This document shows, in pieces, positions 34,701-43,895 of a stretch of 64,000 nucleotides of DNA. The position numbers and the translations under genes were made by a program. A model generated the notes under the pieces. It made no database searches. It was not told where the DNA came from and worked only from the letters and a program-made list of their open reading frames with translations. The DNA is from Astragalus membranaceus (lineage: Eukaryota > Streptophyta > Magnoliopsida > Fabales > Fabaceae): positions 76,131,948 through 76,195,947 of the forward strand of contig CM076854.1 of the NCBI GenBank assembly GCA_039519185.1. Direction: 5' to 3'. Every line of letters begins with the position of its first letter. The first letter of the stretch is position 1.

Positions 34701-35863
34701 CGAAATAGGTGGATGTGTTTACGGAGTAGAGCTTGAAATTGGGGAAGAAGGGATGGGTATATTGTGGGATTAATTAGATGGGGTCAGTGTTTAGGCTTGG
34801 TGTTTCTTTTTGAGGGTATGTGCCAAGCATGTGTAATGAAATGTATTGGGCTTATGGGTCGGTGCGAGTGAGTTTATGGAGGAGGTGTATGCGAACGTGA
34901 GGCGTGGGAATAGTTCAACACAAGTGTTGTTGTGGAAAAAGGTACGGCTTAAAGTGGTGTAATTCAATAAAACAGGCCCTATCTGTTTTAGCCATCAGCG
35001 CCACGGAGGCCCAGTGTATACAAGTCCACAGAAAAAATCTAGTTTTGCAGCATTAGGGTAACTCCAACACAAAAGGAAGAACATTGGAGCTCATGATCAC
35101 TTCCCACCATTACACGAAATGAGTCAATTGGGTCATGGGCCAGGCCCAATTGAGTAACCATAGAGTCTGGAATAAAATTGTGGGTGCTTCCCCCATCAAC
35201 TAGGACCCGAACCGGTTTAGAGCCAATGTAACCCATGATTCTTATGGTGTCTGAAGCGTGCGCACGAGAGAGAGCATGGAGGCTTAGTTGCGCTGCCTGT
35301 GATGATGTTTCTGCGTTTGGATCCCCAGGTTTGAATTGATTTTCATCAACTTCCAGTTCACCTGCAATATTGGAAAAATCATCCTCATTGTTAGCGAGCA
35401 ACAAAAACGCCCGAGCACCGCACTTGTGTTGGCGTGACCACTTTTGGTCGCAATTGAAACAAAGCCCCTTTTCTCGCGTTCTTCTAACTCCGGGCCAGAG
35501 AGGTGTCTGAACCTTGGCTTGGATTGTAGCGTGGGTAAGAGACGGGCGCTAGATTTCGTGGAAGAAACTGCCTCTGATACCCCCTTAGGGACGATCTTGG
35601 CTGACGGAGTCGGCGTCCACGGGCGATTGCGAGCGCGAGCGACGTCCTGGATCTTGTCTTCTTGTAAACGGGCTAAGCCGGCAGCCTGATTGAGGGATGT
35701 TGGCCATTGTGTGAGTACTTCTCTCCGTATTTCGAGTTTAAGGCCTGATATAAAACAACTAAGCGGATCGGCCGGTGAGAGACCCTCAAGGCGGTTTGCT
35801 AGGGTCTCAAATTCTAAAAGGTATGCTGCCACTGTTGATGTTTGGGTGAGTAAAGAGATTTCC
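31766..35863 (-). pseudogene. Chromovirus B gag C-terminus, protease, RT, integrase, chromodomain
   Basis: Reading right to left: gag C-terminus (35284-35863; LTQTSTVAAYLLEFETLANR), protease (LVDGGSTHNFIPDS, near 35195), RT (34391-34591, VDYRALNAVTVRDRFPLPKI; 34098-34334, YRVMPFGLCNAPSSFQ and VIVFFEEILVFS), RNase H (33422-33800), integrase zinc segment and core (32766-33371), GPF-type segment and chromodomain (31960-32340). Both Asp of the RT active box are Glu (FFEE). In the integrase a stop (TGA) replaces the conserved Asp-Arg region near 32776, and the Glu of the TDGQTE-type box reads Lys (TDGKTK). Several stops and shifts make it non-functional. Confidence 0.85.
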
Positions 35864-38160
35864 TGTAACATCCCCTATTTTTACTATTTTAATTATATTA
35901 GCATGGAATTATTTTTGGTGATTTATTAGCTTGTTAAAAATAAAATGAAATAAATTGAAAGTGATTTGCTTGATTGGTTAATTGAGAGAATTGTGTGCTT
36001 AAATGAATTAATTGCTCCACATTGAGTTTATTAGAGCTGAAGGAGTCATAGGGAATGAAATGTTTAAGTAAGGGGTAGTTTTGTCTTTTACCATGCCCCT
36101 TCATACATACCCATCCAGCTGAACAAGTTAGAACAACACACTTCATTTCCATCTTTTTCGGAAAAATCAAAAACAAGAACCAAGAGGAGAGAAAGAGAGA
36201 GGGTGTGAATGGGAGAGGAAGGGAAGAGGTGAGGGTTTCCTCAAATCACCATGCATGCTCAATCTTTTAACATATTCAGAATCATCTCCTCATCTCCTTT
36301 CTATTGATACCAACACTACAACCATCCTCCTCCTCCTTTTAAAATCACCATGAATGACCACAAAAGCTCCACTTGAACAAATTCTGAAATCCACCCATTG
36401 CAAGTTCAACTAGAAGGTATTGGAACCAAATTCAGAAGCACTATCACGAATTAGAACAACCTTAGGAGTCATCTCAGTAGCTGGGTTTCGGTGGGGAGTG
36501 TTTCGGAGCAATTCCGGAGATAGTTCGTGAGTTGGTGTTGTGATCGAGTCCGAGGAGAGTTCGTGGTTCTCGGGAACGGTCGAATCCTTGAAGTCTCGGC
36601 AAATAGGTGAGTTCTATAACTCACTAGGAAATCATGGTTATGAGTGTGTATGTATTCTGTATGTTAGGTCTCGTGTTTTATGGAAAACCGTGTCAAAACC
36701 GTTTTACGAAAATAGCGCTTCGGTGGATAATTACTCGGTAAGTTGATTGATTTCGTGATTGTGTGAATAGATTGTGATGATTGATTATATGTTAGTTGAT
36801 TGAATTGGACTGGATATTATATCTGTTTTGATGTCACAGAAGTCATAGAAAGTCTCGGCCTCGGATTGAAAACGAAACGGGACAAAATTGGTTTTCGAAA
36901 ACCTGTTTTTCAGCCCATCAAACATCCATCGCGTCGCGACCCGATCCCATCGCGTCGCGACCATGCTTATTTTGTGACGCAAATGTTTCTGTTACTTTTC
37001 GCGTCGCGACGGAATCTGTTCGCGTCGCGATTCAGTGCTATTTTTCAGCAAACCCTAATGATTTTGTTTTCACTATAACTTTTGATCCGGTGGGCCGATT
37101 TAAGTGTTCTCAGGTGCGTTAGAAAGCTTACTGAAAGGCCTAACCAAACATGTAATAAGAATGTTATGATGTTATGATGATTAAGTTATGCTATCATAAT
37201 GTTGAGTATGGGTGATACATTATGATTTGGATTGAATGGTGAATAATTATAGGTCAAGTTAACAACCTTAGTAAGCCGTGTGAGATCACTTAACGATAAG
37301 ACCAAGTTAGTATCAAGACCATGTTATGATTAAATTCATTGTTATGCTCAGCTCGCTGTTATGTTTACAGATCATTGTTCACTGCTCATTGTTCAAGGTA
37401 TATTAAAATATATACATCAGGTTAGGGTGACGACCCTATTTCAGTTTAGTGTGCTAGGGGAGGGGAAGTCATGAGCCCTATGAACCTAGGCCCCATGAGG
37501 TTTGCCCACTAGCGATTAGTGGATTGGGTTCACCGGGAGCTTATTTTGCCAAGTGACCGGTGACATGCTAAAAATCATTGTTCATCGTTCAAGTGTTGCC
37601 TCTTGTAACTGCTTATGAGGGTTATGAGGAAAACGTTTATGTTAGCCCCATAGTCAAATAGGAAGACTATGAGTTAAGAATTTAGAATAACGAATCAAGC
37701 ATAATTGAACCGAGAGAGTTAGTAAGGGGTCTCGATAGAACTCACTGGGACAAGTTGTCTCACCCAATCCATGTTGTTTTTTTTCAGAATTGCAGGCTAA
37801 GTTGAAGACGATGAGGCATGGTCATGGAGACACTTGAGGAGTTGCTGATGCTGTTTATTTTGTCATATTATGTATATCTGTATTTCAGTTTCCTTTGTAT
37901 CTTAAGACGATTCGATTGTACGACTTATGTCTTTCAAGTTGTAAATCGCTTCCGCACACTTTCTATTTTGGTACTGAACACTAGTTGAGCGGTGTAAGAA
38001 CGTTTTAAGTATTTTTCTTGTTATGTTATGTAACGCCTTTGATGGTTTTTAGCATCGAAGTTTTAGTACGTGTTCAGTATTTAAAACAGGAAGTACTCTG
38101 ATATATGCCAGTAGTGCATTTCAGTGGTTTCTACAAGTTAGAAATTATCGGGGTGTTACA
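35864..38160 (+). repeat. 5' LTR of the gag-only Tekay-like element
   Basis: It is 2297 bp. It has a GA-rich leader (about 36185-36230), a donor-like site AAATAG|GTGAGTTC at 36606/36607, a TCGCGTCGCGA cluster at 36928-37031, then cactataacttttgatccgg and an acceptor-like tttcagaattgcag ending near 37796. Confidence 0.9.
36928..37031. repeat. Four TCGCGTCGCGA dyads in the 5' LTR
   Basis: Two copies lie in a 21-bp tandem unit (atcgcgtcgcgac..gatccc) and two more lie at about 37000 and 37021. The 3' LTR has four tandem units plus two further sites. Confidence 0.85.
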
Positions 38161-38162
38161 AT

Positions 38163-38173
38163 TGGTATCAGAG
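38163..38173 (+). promoter_or_regulatory. Primer binding site of the gag-only element
   Basis: TGGTATCAGAG, two bases after the LTR end, matches the initiator Met tRNA 3' end. A splice-acceptor-like gcatattttgcag ends at 38292, four bases before the gag ATG. Confidence 0.8.
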
Positions 38174-38296
38174 AAGTTCGACCTAGTCGGGCTTAGAATC
38201 ATGAGTCTCTTAAGTCCTCTAAGTGTGATTCCTCTTAGTATGCTATTAGACGTTTAGCCTGATCAACTAAACACTTTGTGCATATTTTGCAGAATC

Positions 38297-39370
38297 ATGG
38301 CTGGTGGAAGTAGGAGAAGCGTCCCCGTCGATCTTCATACTGAATGGATGCAGAATGTCATCGAGACGCAACAGAAGATGATGAATGACATGATGCAAAT
38401 GCAGCAGCAGCATATGGCTCAAATGGCCCAGATGCATCATGAGAGGATGGATCAACAACAATCGAATGTTCAACAACCTCCTCTGGAAGATCCGAATAGG
38501 GCTTACTTTCGTTTTCAGAAGATGAATCCTCAAAGTTTCAAAGGAGGACCTGAGGTAATGGTATCACATTTACGGTTGGATTCGATGGAGAAGATTTTTA
38601 GGACTCTTCAATGCAGCGAAGGAGAGAAGGTTCTTTTTGCCGCCCACATGCTCGAGGAAGATGCTCAAACCTGGTGGACCAATGCTCATGATTTGATGGT
38701 GAATCAGGGAACTCCTATTAACTGGGTTAACTTCAAGGAAATGTTTATTGGTCACTTTTTCCCTCCGGTGATGAAGTTAAGCAAGCAGGCCGAGTTTGTC
38801 AATCTGAGGCAAGGAGAGATGTCGGTGGGTGAGTTCACCGCCAAGTTTGAAAGGTTGTCGCAGTTTTATCAGCTAGCAAAGCATGCTCCGAATGATGAGT
38901 GGAAGATGCAGATGTATAGGGCAGGTCTTTGTGCTGATGTGGCCCAAGGTCTTAGCTCTTATGCTATGACCAGTTATGCTGGATTGGTGCAGCAAGCTTA
39001 TGTTGCAGAGGCAGTTTTCAACAGGTTGTATGAGGAAAAGAAAGCGTATCGCAAGGAAAAGAAAAAGGCATTGGAATTGCCAACCCCAAATGAGGAGCCG
39101 AAGGGTAACTCTAACAAAGGAAAGCAAGCAGTGGTGTCTGAATTTTCAGGGTCCGTTAAGTGCTCGAAATGCGGAAAACCTCACGGTGGAGAGTGTCGCC
39201 TGGGGTCAACTGTGTGTTATTACTGCAAAGGCGAAGGGCATTACGCTCACGAGTGTCCGGCGAAGAAAAGGAGCAGAGAAGAGAATGCAACTCCCGCCCG
39301 CGAAAGAATCTACGTGATGGACGCTCAGAAGGGCAAAGCGGATGACAATTCGGCGAAAGGTATTTCTTAG
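38297..39370 (+). CDS. gag: Tekay-like Ty3-gypsy Gag, intact, 357 aa
   Basis: This is the capsid/nucleocapsid protein of a Ty3-gypsy retrotransposon. The chosen start ATGGCTGGTGGAAG follows a TTGCAG site by four bases. Residues 20-60 are Met/Gln-rich and probably helical. The retrotransposon gag domain spans about residues 75-240, with AHMLEEDAQTWWTNAHDLM and VNFKEMFIGHFFPPVMK, which is typical of Tekay. Two zinc motifs follow: CSKCGKPHGGEC (289-300) and CYYCKGEGHYAHEC (307-320). In full-length relatives the frame runs on into protease. Here it stops at TAG 39368, directly before the 3' tract. The frame is open without defects, so Gag could be made if the LTR is transcribed. Confidence 0.9.
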   Translation: MAGGSRRSVPVDLHTEWMQNVIETQQKMMNDMMQMQQQHMAQMAQMHHERMDQQQSNVQQPPLEDPNRAYFRFQKMNPQSFKGGPEVMVSHLRLDSMEKIFRTLQCSEGEKVLFAAHMLEEDAQTWWTNAHDLMVNQGTPINWVNFKEMFIGHFFPPVMKLSKQAEFVNLRQGEMSVGEFTAKFERLSQFYQLAKHAPNDEWKMQMYRAGLCADVAQGLSSYAMTSYAGLVQQAYVAEAVFNRLYEEKKAYRKEKKKALELPTPNEEPKGNSNKGKQAVVSEFSGSVKCSKCGKPHGGECRLGSTVCYYCKGEGHYAHECPAKKRSREENATPARERIYVMDAQKGKADDNSAKGIS

Positions 39371-39379
39371 TCCAATTTT

Positions 39380-39409
39380 GAGGACAAAATTTTTAAAAGT
39401 TGGGATGAA
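39380..39409 (+). promoter_or_regulatory. Tekay-type 3' tract before the 3' LTR
   Basis: Gaggacaaaatttttaaaagttgggatgaa is the counterpart of the pol C-terminus/polypurine tract of full-length Tekay elements and abuts TGTAACATCCCC at 39410. Confidence 0.65.
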
Positions 39410-39913
39410 TGTAACATCCCCTATTTTTACTATTTTAATTATATTAGCATGGAATTATTTTTTGCGATTTATTAGCTTGTTAAAAATAAAATGAAATAAA
39501 TTGAAAGTGATTTGCTTGATTGGTTAATTGAGAGAGTTGTGTGCTTAATTGAATTAATTGCTCCATGTAACACCCCTTTTCTACCCGTTAATTTAATTGG
39601 AAAAAATATCAGAGTTTTCAAAAATTTGTTTCGCACGAGGAATGTTACACATACTTCAATAAAATAATGCTTCTCAATAAAACAGCTCAAACACAATAAT
39701 CCTGCATCACGTAGCACGTCACTAAGAGGAGAGCCTCAAAAACACAGTTATCATTGCAAATCAACTTAACGTCAATAAACACCAACTACGCAGCGGAATA
39801 ACAAAATGAAACAGAACCGTCAACAAAACATAACAGCTGAAATCATTCATAAACATCAAGTTCATCCCCCCCTGAGTGCTACGTATCAGAGCGTGACGAC
39901 TCGACTCGAAGTA

Positions 39914-39970
39914 GTGAAGGTACCCAGTCCTTCACTCGTGATCACCTGCACGTTACCGCATAGGGGTAAC
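39914..39970 (-). promoter_or_regulatory. Two-hairpin element in the inverted LTR
   Basis: On the minus strand: GTTACC-loop of 7-GGTAAC (39952-39970), CGTGCAGG, then GTGAAGG-loop of 8-CCTTCAC (39914-39935). Both stems are perfect. Confidence 0.6.
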
Positions 39971-40873
39971 ATTCAAACAGAAGGGTGAGTCCAATTCAAT
40001 CCATATAATAAATCACATGATAAGCAATAAGTCAAGTCACAGCTCTAAAATAATCACATCACAATCATCAATTACATCACCACAATAACTCATCACTATG
40101 TCATGTAGGCATATGAAATGCAACCCACTCGCGGGCATATGCATGAGGTACCTTTTCACAAACGTCGCTTAGCCATTATGGCCTCATCGTCACTTAGCCC
40201 TTTGGGCCTCAAAAACGTCACTGGGTTTATGCATATGGGAGGCATGAGACACTATGACATGCACCACGCACAAACACACAATCACGGTCAACTATGTGAC
40301 CCGTCACTTACCAATTTGCCATTTAAGAGGCACAGCACCTGTCAATTCACAATTTACACACAACAACGTCACTTAGCCTTTTGGGCCTTATCATCACTTA
40401 GCCTTTTGGGCCTCAACGTCACTTATTTTCATCGTCACTTATTCATAAACATCATCAACACAAACAATAGCCACGGAGGGCAAAAACGTCATTTACTAGC
40501 CACTAAGGGCATCATCGTCATTTACACATCAATATCAACAACATTGCCCACTAAGGGCAAAAAGGTCATTTACCTAGCCACTCGGGGCATCATCGTCAAA
40601 ATCATCACTTTTGACACTAAAACGTTAAAACCACTGGTTATACACAAAAGGGGATTTTTAAAGGTACCAAAACGATTTTTCAATGTCACTGTAACGACCA
40701 CCGGGAACAGCCACTTGGGGCGCCCCCGCAACCTTTAGAAATAATAAGTTTTTATTTTTAAAAATGGGACACACAGATAGGCAACTGAAAAAGCTTCCCA
40801 ACACTTTTTGAAACGTTTAAAACGGATGCCCGAGTCAAAAGATACGTCAAAAACAGGATAGGGGAAAAATGAG

Positions 40874-40946
40874 ACAAATTCGACAGCTTCTGTCTCAACA
40901 AATTCGACAGCTTCTGTCTCAACAATTCGACAACTTCTGTCTCAGT
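40874..40946 (-). repeat. 24-bp dyad tandem repeat, left part
   Basis: Three copies of aattcgacagcttctgtctcaaca, each with the inverted repeat GACAG-ctt-CTGTC. The array continues at 43741-43895 on the far side of the solo LTR. Confidence 0.9.
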
Positions 40947-41162
40947 TGTAACACCCCAAAAATAATAGATTAATTTATTTAATTAGTTAAAAGAAATTGG
41001 GTGGTAGAAATAATAATATAATTATTATTTATTACTTATTAAAATGAGTATAAGGTGTTTTAAATAAAATAAGGAGCAGTATTGGAATCGGATAAGGTGT
41101 TGTAATTAAATTGGGCTTAAGCTGCGGGGAAGCCCGCAACCCAAGCCCGACAACCTAAGCGC

Positions 41163-41170
41163 ATATAAAA
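41163..41170 (+). promoter_or_regulatory. Candidate TATA box of the solo LTR
   Basis: The sequence gcatataaaagctgag lies about 215 bp into the LTR and precedes a GA-rich leader. If it is used, all the tandem repeats of this LTR lie downstream, in the transcribed part. Confidence 0.65.
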
Positions 41171-41712
41171 GCTGAGATTTTAAGGGTTTGGTTCATTTGA
41201 GAAAAAGAAAGGAAAATGCGAATAGAGAGAGTGGGAAGGGAAGGAGGGCGCGGCGCCATGAGGAGAGGAGGAGAGGTGAGGTGCGCAAATCTCAAGGAGA
41301 AAAAGGAGAAGGGTCGTGTTGCGGGTTCTTTGGAGCTTACGTATGGAGTTATCGTGTTCGTTATAATCTAAGGTAAGGGTGGGTCTCATCTTCTCTATAA
41401 TAGGGTTTTATGATGGGGACTAAGTAAGGGTAGGCTCTATGTGTGCCGTTTTATGCATTTCTAGACATTATTGATGAACCCTAGGCATATGATAACTTGT
41501 TATTTGAGAAATTGTGGTTGATGGTGATTTTGAGATAAATGTGATAATATGTATGTTCAAGGTGATTGGACGCGTTTTGATGATGATTTGGTTGTGTTAG
41601 ATGGTGTTCATATGCAATTGGTGATGATCGGTATGTTTGAGAATGGTTTGATTTTGTTTGATGATGTTTTGGCATGATTTGGGGGTGTTTAGAGCAAGAA
41701 TTCTGGTTGCTG

Positions 41713-41870
41713 GGAGTGTTCTGGGCGCTGAGCGCCCGTGTGCGTTGCGTGTGCGTGTGTGTTGCGCCAAGGCGCTGGGCTCTGAGCGCCCTTGTGTGTT
41801 GCGTGTGCGTGTTGCGCCTTGCTGGGCGCCAGGTGCCTGGGCGCTGGGCGCCCATGGCGCCAGTTTCAGG
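41713..41870. repeat. GCGC dyad cluster in the solo LTR
   Basis: Repeated ggcgctgagcgccc-like and ggcgctgggc-like dyads, separated by gtgtgcgttgcg runs. The cluster is followed by gctataaattttgactcggg. A similar cluster on the minus strand is at 63110-63410. Confidence 0.8.
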
Positions 41871-42184
41871 ATGTTCCCAAATGTTTTCGAAAACTGTTTT
41901 CGCTATAAATTTTGACTCGGGTGTCCGTTTTGAACGATTCAAAAAGCGTTGTGAAGCATTTTCCGTTGTCCAGCTGTGTGTTCCATTTTTTAAAAATAAA
42001 AACTTAGAATTTTCTGAAGGTTGCTGGGGCGCCCCAAGTGGCTGTTCCCGGTGACCGTTGCCGTGACAATGAAAAGATGTTTTGGGTGCCTTTAAAAATT
42101 CTCTTTTGCGTACGACCGGTGGTTTTAACAAAGTAATGTCAAAAATGATGATTTTGGCGATGATGCCTTCGGGGCTAGTTAAAT

Positions 42185-42600
42185 GACTGTTTTGCCCTTA
42201 GTGGCTATTATTAATTATTATGGCGTGTAAAAGACTGTTTTGCCCTTAGTGGCTATTATTAATTATTATGACGTGTAAAAGACTGTTTTGCCCTTAGTGG
42301 CTATTATTACTCATTATGACGTGCAAAGACTGTTTTGCCCTTAGTGGCTATTATTAATTATTATGACGTGTAAAAGACTGTTTTGCCCTTAGTGGCTATT
42401 ATTAATTATTATGACGTGTAAAAGACTGTTTTGCCCTTAGTGGCTATTATTAATTATTATGACGTGTAAAAGACTGTTTTGCCCTTAGTGGCTATTATTA
42501 ATTATTATGACGTGTAAATGACTGTTTTGCCCTTAGTGGCTATTTATTATTAGTTATGACGTGTAAAAGACTGTTTTGCCCCTAGTGGCCAAAGTTGTAG
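42185..42600 (+). repeat. 48-bp tandem repeat, eight copies
   Basis: Units start gactgttttgcccttagtgg at 42185, 42233, 42281, 42328, 42376, 42424, 42472 and 42520, with a partial unit at 42569. The inverted LTRs have diverged forms (agccactaagggc..gtcatttac) at 40480-40620 and 62530-62830. Confidence 0.93.
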
Positions 42601-43086
42601 ATAATGATGTGTAAATGACGAGGATACCCTTGGTGGTTAGTCAAATGACGTTTTTGCCCTCAGTGGTTATTGTTTGAGTTGATTGATGTTTATGTGTGAG
42701 TGACGATGAAAAACCAGTGACGTTTGGGGCCCGAAGGGCTAAGTGATGTTAAGGTCTAAATGGCCTAGTGACGTTGTGTGCTGATTGTGAATTTGATAGG
42801 TGCTGTGCTTTTGCGAGCAAACCGGTAAGTGACGGGTCACATAGTCGACTATGAATTGAATAATTGTGTGTTTGTGTACTGTGAGTGGTGCATGTCATAG
42901 TGTCTCATGCCCATATGCATAAACCCAGTGACGTTTTTGGGGCCTGAGTGGCTAAGTGACGATGAGGCCTTAAGGGCTAAGCGACGTTTTGTGAAAAGGT
43001 ACCTCATGCATATACCCGCGAGTGGGTTGCATTTCATAAGCCTACATGACATGAGATGAGTTATTGTAAGTGATGTGAGTGATGAC

Positions 43087-43230
43087 TCTGTTTTACCCTT
43101 GATGATGTAATTGACTGTTTTACCCTTGATGATGTAATTGACTGTTTTACCCTTGATGATGTAATTGACTGTTTTACCCTTGATGATGTAATTGACTGTT
43201 TTACTCTTGATGATGTAATTGACTGTTTAT
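43087..43230 (+). repeat. 27-bp tandem repeat, about five copies
   Basis: The unit ctgttttacccttgatgatgtaattga is nearly perfect. It lies between the 48-bp array and the two-hairpin element. Confidence 0.9.
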
Positions 43231-43345
43231 CCTTAATGATTGACTTGATGTTCGTGATGTGGTTGATATAGTGTCTTGGCTCTAGCATAGTGCTTATCAT
43301 ACGCTTTATTATATTGTTAGATGAACTCACCCCTTCTGTTTGAAT

Positions 43346-43402
43346 GTTACCCCTATGCGGTAACGTGCAGGGATCCTTGAGTGAAGGCTTAGGTATCTTC
43401 AC
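43346..43402 (+). promoter_or_regulatory. Two-hairpin element in the solo LTR
   Basis: GTTACC-loop of 7-GGTAAC (43346-43364), CGTGCAGG, then GTGAAG-loop of 10-CTTCAC (43381-43402). The left flank, ctcaccccttctgtttgaat, is nearly identical to the Tekay-like LTR at 6841. Confidence 0.6.
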
Positions 43403-43740
43403 TAGCTGAGTCGGGTCGTCTGCTCTGATATGTAACACTAGGGAGGGGAATGAATGTTGTTTAAGTCATTTATGACTGTTGTGGTTATTGGATTTTTAGT
43501 ATTGTAAGCCTGGCATAGTTGTAATGCCTTTTATGATTAAACTGTTGGATTTCCGATGTGAAGTTGTATTTTAATTGACCATGACGTTTTGAAGTTATTA
43601 TAAGACTGTTTTCGAAAAGCGAGTTATTTGAAGTGTGACGTTTAACGAAGTAAGTGTGACATCCCTTGTGGTGTAATTAAATTTTGAAAACTCTGATATT
43701 TTTATTAAACAAAATTACCGGGTAGAAAAGGGGTGTTACA

Positions 43741-43895
43741 TCAGTTGCTTCGACAGCTTCTGTCTCAGCAACTTCGACAGCTTCTGTCTCAACAAATTCG
43801 ACAGCTTCTGTCTCAACAAATTCGACAGCTTCTGTCTCAGCACTTCTACAGCTTCTCTCTCAGCACTTCGACAGCTTCTGTCTCCGCACTTCGAC
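43741..43895 (-). repeat. 24-bp dyad tandem repeat, right part
   Basis: Six to seven more copies of the GACAG-ctt-CTGTC unit, the last ones degenerate. It belongs to the inverted LTR. Confidence 0.88.

Larger units (their letters stand above)
40947..43740 (+). mobile_element. Tekay-related solo LTR with exact target duplication
   Basis: This 2794-bp LTR runs from TGTAACACCCC to GGTGTTACA and is flanked by TCAGT on both sides (40942-40946 and 43741-43745). There is no internal region, so LTR-LTR recombination removed the body. It holds a TATA box, a splice-donor-like site (CTAAG|GTAAGGGT at 41372/41373), a GCGC dyad cluster (41713-41870), 48-bp and 27-bp tandem arrays and the two-hairpin element. 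Confidence 0.92.

Noticed and set aside
29067..35871. Endogenous pararetrovirus as source of the minus-strand RT and RNase H
   Set aside because: Chromodomain integrase, gag zinc knuckle and LTRs identify a Ty3-gypsy chromovirus; pararetroviruses lack integrase and LTRs.
40118..40738. 206-codon plus-strand frame in the inverted LTR
   Set aside because: It is antisense to the LTR and built from its repeats; it is not kept in the sister LTRs.
41481..42131. 216-codon minus-strand frame and overlapping plus-strand frame in the solo LTR
   Set aside because: They span the GCGC dyad cluster; GC-rich repeats leave several frames open at once.
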